Shown one piece after another: positions 60,901 to 64,000 of a stretch of 64,000 nucleotides of DNA. This DNA comes from Acanthochlamys bracteata. Taxonomy: Eukaryota; Streptophyta; Magnoliopsida; Pandanales; Velloziaceae. The notes below the pieces were generated by a model. The model worked only from the letters and a program-made list of their open reading frames with translations. It was not told the DNA's origin and did not search any database. Every line of letters begins with the position of its first letter. The first letter of the stretch is position 1. The DNA lies in NCBI GenBank assembly GCA_019914995.1, contig CM034128.1:7442501-7506500 (forward strand). The letters are read 5' to 3'. Position numbers and translations under genes: made by a program.

Positions 60901-63441
60901 AGAAAATTGCTGTTGTTGAAAGGAACCGAGGAAGGACCAAGATCTCATCCACTTTCGCCTAGCTCTCCCAGCGACTTTCTAGTTTCCACTTAATCAGCGA
61001 AAAATCGAGCAAGAGCGATCATGAATGAATTTACCAAATGTTGATTCCATCCTACCACCCCAGCTCCATGCTATGTTAAATGATAAATCTTTCTAGTACG
61101 GAAACTTCATAGCCTCGGAGAAGACGACCTTGCCAGAGCACTCAAAGTTTCGATTGACAAAGTAGGAGAATTAGCTATATGAAAAACTGATGCTAAATAC
61201 CAAATGTTATGTACAGCTAAAATCAAGAAAACAAAAGAAACAAGAACTTAGCTTTTCTTATTCATAATCCTTTAAATTGATTGTTTTATTCATATCCGTC
61301 AATTGACCAGCAAGGTACAATATAAGGAGGGAAGATGACATTCACTCCGACTAACTTAGAAGATAATTACTTAAACCATTAATTCTACAAACTAACTAAT
61401 CTAATACTCAAAATATTCTATCAGGTCGATAATAATTCCAGCAACCAGTAATTCTAAGAAGCATAAAATGCAATCAAATTTTCAAATGTTAGCTGCGCAT
61501 ATGTAGTGCTAGGTTTCCACAATATGTTCACTTTTTTTAATCAATTCAATATGCATCATTCAGCAATGCCGTTTTAAAAGAAAAAAGCACCATTTATCAA
61601 CATTGGATTTGTAAGTTCTTAACTTTTTATACTTTTTGTTGAAGTTACCTCTCTGACATTCATAACAAAATAACTATTCAAGTATTCTTAATGTTTGATG
61701 TTGTTAGTTTCATGACAAATAAATTATGGGGAAGTTTGGCTTAGCTAATCAAGTGCTTTTCACTCCAGAAAAGTAACTCACGTTTTTCAATAAATTATCT
61801 ACAGTACTTCATAAAATTTTCTTAAATTTTGAAAAGTACAGAAAATTATATGTAATAAAATATTTATATGTATAATTTTATTATTTATTCATGTAAAAAA
61901 AGTCAAACTCGTTTCTCAAAAAATCTTCAAAATACTCTTAATTTCAAAAAAGCTCCTATAATAAGCACTTCCAAGCGTCGCCTATAGCTAGTGCTACAGC
62001 AATTCCCAGCAATTACGCTTCATGGTTGCTAAATGGTGTTCAAAACCGATCTTTTGTTGATTCTTTACAATAATTTTTGTTTGACTTGAATAAGTGAACT
62101 TTCTAGAATATCAAGAGTTCTTGCAAGGGAACGTTTGAAAGTGTTTATAAAATAAAGCTTTTTTAAATGAAGGGTATTCTAGAAATTTTTAGAAAACGTG
62201 CTTAGCTTTATTGACATAAAAAATTAAAACAATAAATATTTTACCTCATACAATCTTTTTAGACTTTTTAAATTTTTTTAAAATTCTGTAAAATACTGTA
62301 GAAAACTTATTAGAAATCTCGAAGTGCTTATTTGGAATGATAAGCACTTGGTAAGCTCATTCCAACATCCCCTAAGTTATACCATATCATCTACAAAAAA
62401 TGTTTAACTAAATGCTTCTACTTTGGTTCAACCTCCACTAGATATAATCTTATAAACACCATGAAAAAGAGCTTTAATTTGCATATCTACCTTCAAAGTG
62501 TATTTTTATAAACTCACTTGACTGGTCCAAAATTTAGTATTGTATTTTGGAATCTACTCTCCTTTTAGAGAGTGCTCTATAGAGGTCAAAACTAATTGGA
62601 ACAATAAGAGTTTCTAAATTTGAAGTTCTTCATGTAACTCCCAATTATACATCTTGACTCGACTACTCTTCATCAAATTTCCATCTTCCTTCATTACTCT
62701 TCTATAACTACTATTTACAATCTAATTAGGTAAGACAAAGGGAATGACATAGCACCTAATCTTCTAAAATTGATATCAAACCATACTACTATAATGACGA
62801 TCCCAATAAAATGTCAATTTAAAAGGCTAAAATTACTTGCAAATGACACACTTGAGTAGCATTATATCGTTCATTGGACTCGATGCTTAAAATTACGACA
62901 GTCATCATAGCGAACTAATAGGTTAGATGGGCAAGGAAATAATACTTGAGTAACATCAGGCCCTTTTTCTGGTTCAACACCAAGTGACATAGCTTTTTCT
63001 AGTCGCCTTCTAGCACGCTCAGCTTCTCTCTCAGCCGCATCACGAGCTTCTCTTTCCCGAGCTTCTTCTTCCTCATTAAGCTTCCTAATAGCTTCGGCAG
63101 CTTCCCTTTCTAGCCTCTCCTCCTCTTCCCTCCTTTGACGCTCCCTCGCCTAAATTTAAAATTAGATGTTTAAATCAATCTACAAAAATCATTGGGAGTC
63201 TAGAACATATCAAATTCAACCAAAAGCAAAATTCAAAGTAAATTTTCTTTCTTTATTAAAAGAAGCATACTTGGTCAACTTCAAGTGCCGCACGATAAGC
63301 AGCATCCTGTTCTTCCCTTAACCGCATGTTGTTTCTTCTTTCCTCCGCCTCAAGTCTACCTGCAACTAATGTTGGAGTGACCTCTTCAACAACGCGTTGA
63401 AGAATTCTAAGCATTTCTTCAGGGGATTTTGGACCTTCAAT
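54973..63441 (-). CDS. PUX10: UBX-domain protein, PUX10/FAF2-like, 3' part (5' end outside window)
   Basis: Three minus-strand exons are visible: 63441-63271, 63149-62946 and 55203-54973, all in phase 0, giving 201 aa plus stop. Exon order gives IEGPKSPEEMLRILQRVVEE, then a long charged helix (EAEERRNNMRLREEQDAAYR and RERQRREEEERLEREAAEA), then GVEPEKGPDVTQ, then the UBX domain VVVRFPTGERKDRRFH...ISNFPRVSYG...HPQASLFVEIEQ. The Phe-Pro-Arg loop used by UBX domains to bind CDC48/p97 is present. PUX10/FAF2 proteins sit on the ER or lipid droplets and recruit CDC48 for extraction and degradation of proteins such as oleosins. The N-terminal UBA, hairpin and UAS domains would be encoded beyond 64000. 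The exons join perfectly across a 7.7-kb intron. No lesion is seen in the visible part. Confidence 0.92.
57761..57823 (+). mobile_element. 3' tail of an RTE-type LINE or SINE
   Basis: TTGCCGACCCTACTCAAGCG, then GGATAAAAGCTTAG and a (TTG)n tail at 57805-57823. This tail, with (A/C)AAG(C/T)GGGATAA before TTG repeats, is typical of plant RTE LINEs and the SINEs that borrow their 3' ends. The 5' part is truncated or unrecognisable. Confidence 0.6.
59217..59472 (+). repeat. tandem duplication, 130-bp period
   Basis: Unit 1 at 59217-59346 and unit 2 at 59347-59472 begin AAAATGAAAGAATCTATAAT and end CCACATGATTCC. They appear identical except for a 4-bp shortening near the end (CATTTTCAATTATAAA against CATTTTTATAAA). 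The high identity points to a recent event. Confidence 0.9.
61728..61982. mobile_element. MITE, GCGTTTGG-family copy
   Basis: GGGGAAGTTTGGCTTAGCTA at the left and AAGCACTTCCAAGCGTCGCC at the right. The core has TATGTAATAAAATATTTATA and AAACTCGTTTCTCAAAA. Confidence 0.6.
62126..62373. mobile_element. MITE, GCGTTTGG-family copy
   Basis: AGGGAACGTTTGAAAGTGTTT at the left and TTCCAACATCCCCT at the right. The inner part includes a degenerate core (AAACGTGCTTAGCT, then ATTTTACCTCATACAATC). Confidence 0.55.
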
Positions 63442-64000
63442 CTAATAAAAGATACAAAGTTCAGAACGGGGTAACAATTTACTTCAATGTTTAGACACAT
63501 GCAGAGAAAAATTCCCTTGTGACAACTAATTCCCATAAAAAGTTAAAAAGCAATGAAAGAACAGTGATAACTACAGCAGAATGATACTATGACCAAAAAG
63601 TTGCAAACAGCACTAGGATTGAAGCTATGATCGTGCATATGCATACTGAACTTCATTCTTATGCAGGTAACCAAATGTGCAGAACTCTTACAAATAAACA
63701 GTAATGGAAAACACTTTTGCTATGCATGTCACTTGTTTATGAAATCATTACCTTCCATATTGTGCATCCACACAAATCATAAGAATTTGAAGTACAAAAT
63801 AGTTTGTTCAGTATGCCACTTGCATAAATCTCGACATATATCAAATCTGTTTCTATATAAAATTGTGTTTGGGTATAAATGCACAAGTGCCATTACATAC
63901 CATCAACCTCTGTGATTGCAGAAATATGCTTACAAGCATTTGTCTCTATTTTTTACAGCTATATGCTTGCACAAGCCTTCACCTTTGAGCTTGCACATGC
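63442..64000 (-). other. next upstream intron of the UBX gene
   Basis: It follows the acceptor TTATTAG at 63442. No further exon of the UBX gene is recognisable up to the window end, so the preceding exon lies outside. A short duplicated motif CTTGCACA(A/T)GC occurs near 63965-64000. Confidence 0.5.

Larger units (their letters stand above)
55204..62945 (-). other. 7.7-kb intron of the UBX gene
   Basis: Donor CTCAA|GTATT at 62945 and acceptor TTCAG at 55204 join DVTQ to VVVRF without loss of any family residue. The intron contains a retroposon tail, a 130-bp tandem duplication, two MITEs and unidentified minus-strand ORFs near 60167-60391 and 60712-60948. The ORF at 60167-60391 (GSYSYTVDLIILVFNYYNC, then DSWLGCPMLVKRIWWDVLY) could be a decayed gene or transposon piece; I do not recognise it. 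Confidence 0.85.

Noticed and set aside
1..64000. CRISPR arrays, operons, tRNA and rRNA genes
   Set aside because: Spaced identical repeats, ribosome-binding sites, tRNA B-box cloverleaf contexts and rRNA cores were looked for by eye and not found; the window is eukaryotic. A tRNAscan run would be decisive for tRNAs.

Overview
The window is nuclear DNA of a flowering plant, most likely a eudicot. It is AT-rich, its genes are split by GT-AG introns, and every recognisable protein belongs to a plant family. The sequence does not let me name the species. I rebuilt four complete protein-coding genes and one partial gene; each keeps its reading frame across all splice junctions. The rest is mostly transposon sequence and gene relics.

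Layout. 1-3.4 kb: probable old LTR sequence and a P-class PPR relic. 4.7-11.0 kb (-): an intact oligopeptide transporter of the OPT family, seven exons and 762 aa, with MITEs in its 2.8-kb third intron. 11-17.5 kb: Gypsy debris, an unidentified gene relic and a nested MITE. 17.5-23.3 kb (+): a PPR gene broken by two large insertions. Each insertion has a 5-bp target-site duplication, and removing it conceptually restores PPR continuity. One is a small non-autonomous LTR element. 24.96-25.6 kb (+): a two-exon stand-alone response-regulator receiver protein. 28.6-31.1 kb (-): a six-exon NSR-like single-RRM RNA-binding protein. 32.7-35.7 kb: a 3-kb Mutator-like element with about 1-kb inverted arms. 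Both arms carry the N-terminal exon of a WBP11/ELF5-type splicing-factor gene. 37.9-38.4 kb: a decayed RACK1 fragment. 38.4-42.1 kb (-) and 45.8-49.5 kb (+): two Copia elements in opposite orientation that share one internal deletion. They flank a COMT fragment and an intact single-EF-hand KIC/PBP1-like gene. 50.7-53.7 kb (+): an LRAT-domain gene that has lost its catalytic-Cys segment. 55.0-63.4 kb and beyond (-): the 3' part of a PUX10/FAF2-like UBX gene with a 7.7-kb intron.

The intact genes are not a pathway: membrane transport, phosphorelay, nuclear RNA binding, calcium signalling and CDC48-linked proteostasis. The most interesting structure is the inverted-arm Pack-MULE. A transcript across it could fold into a long hairpin carrying WBP11/ELF5-like sequence. 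A second theme is a MITE family with a recurring core, present at least nine times.
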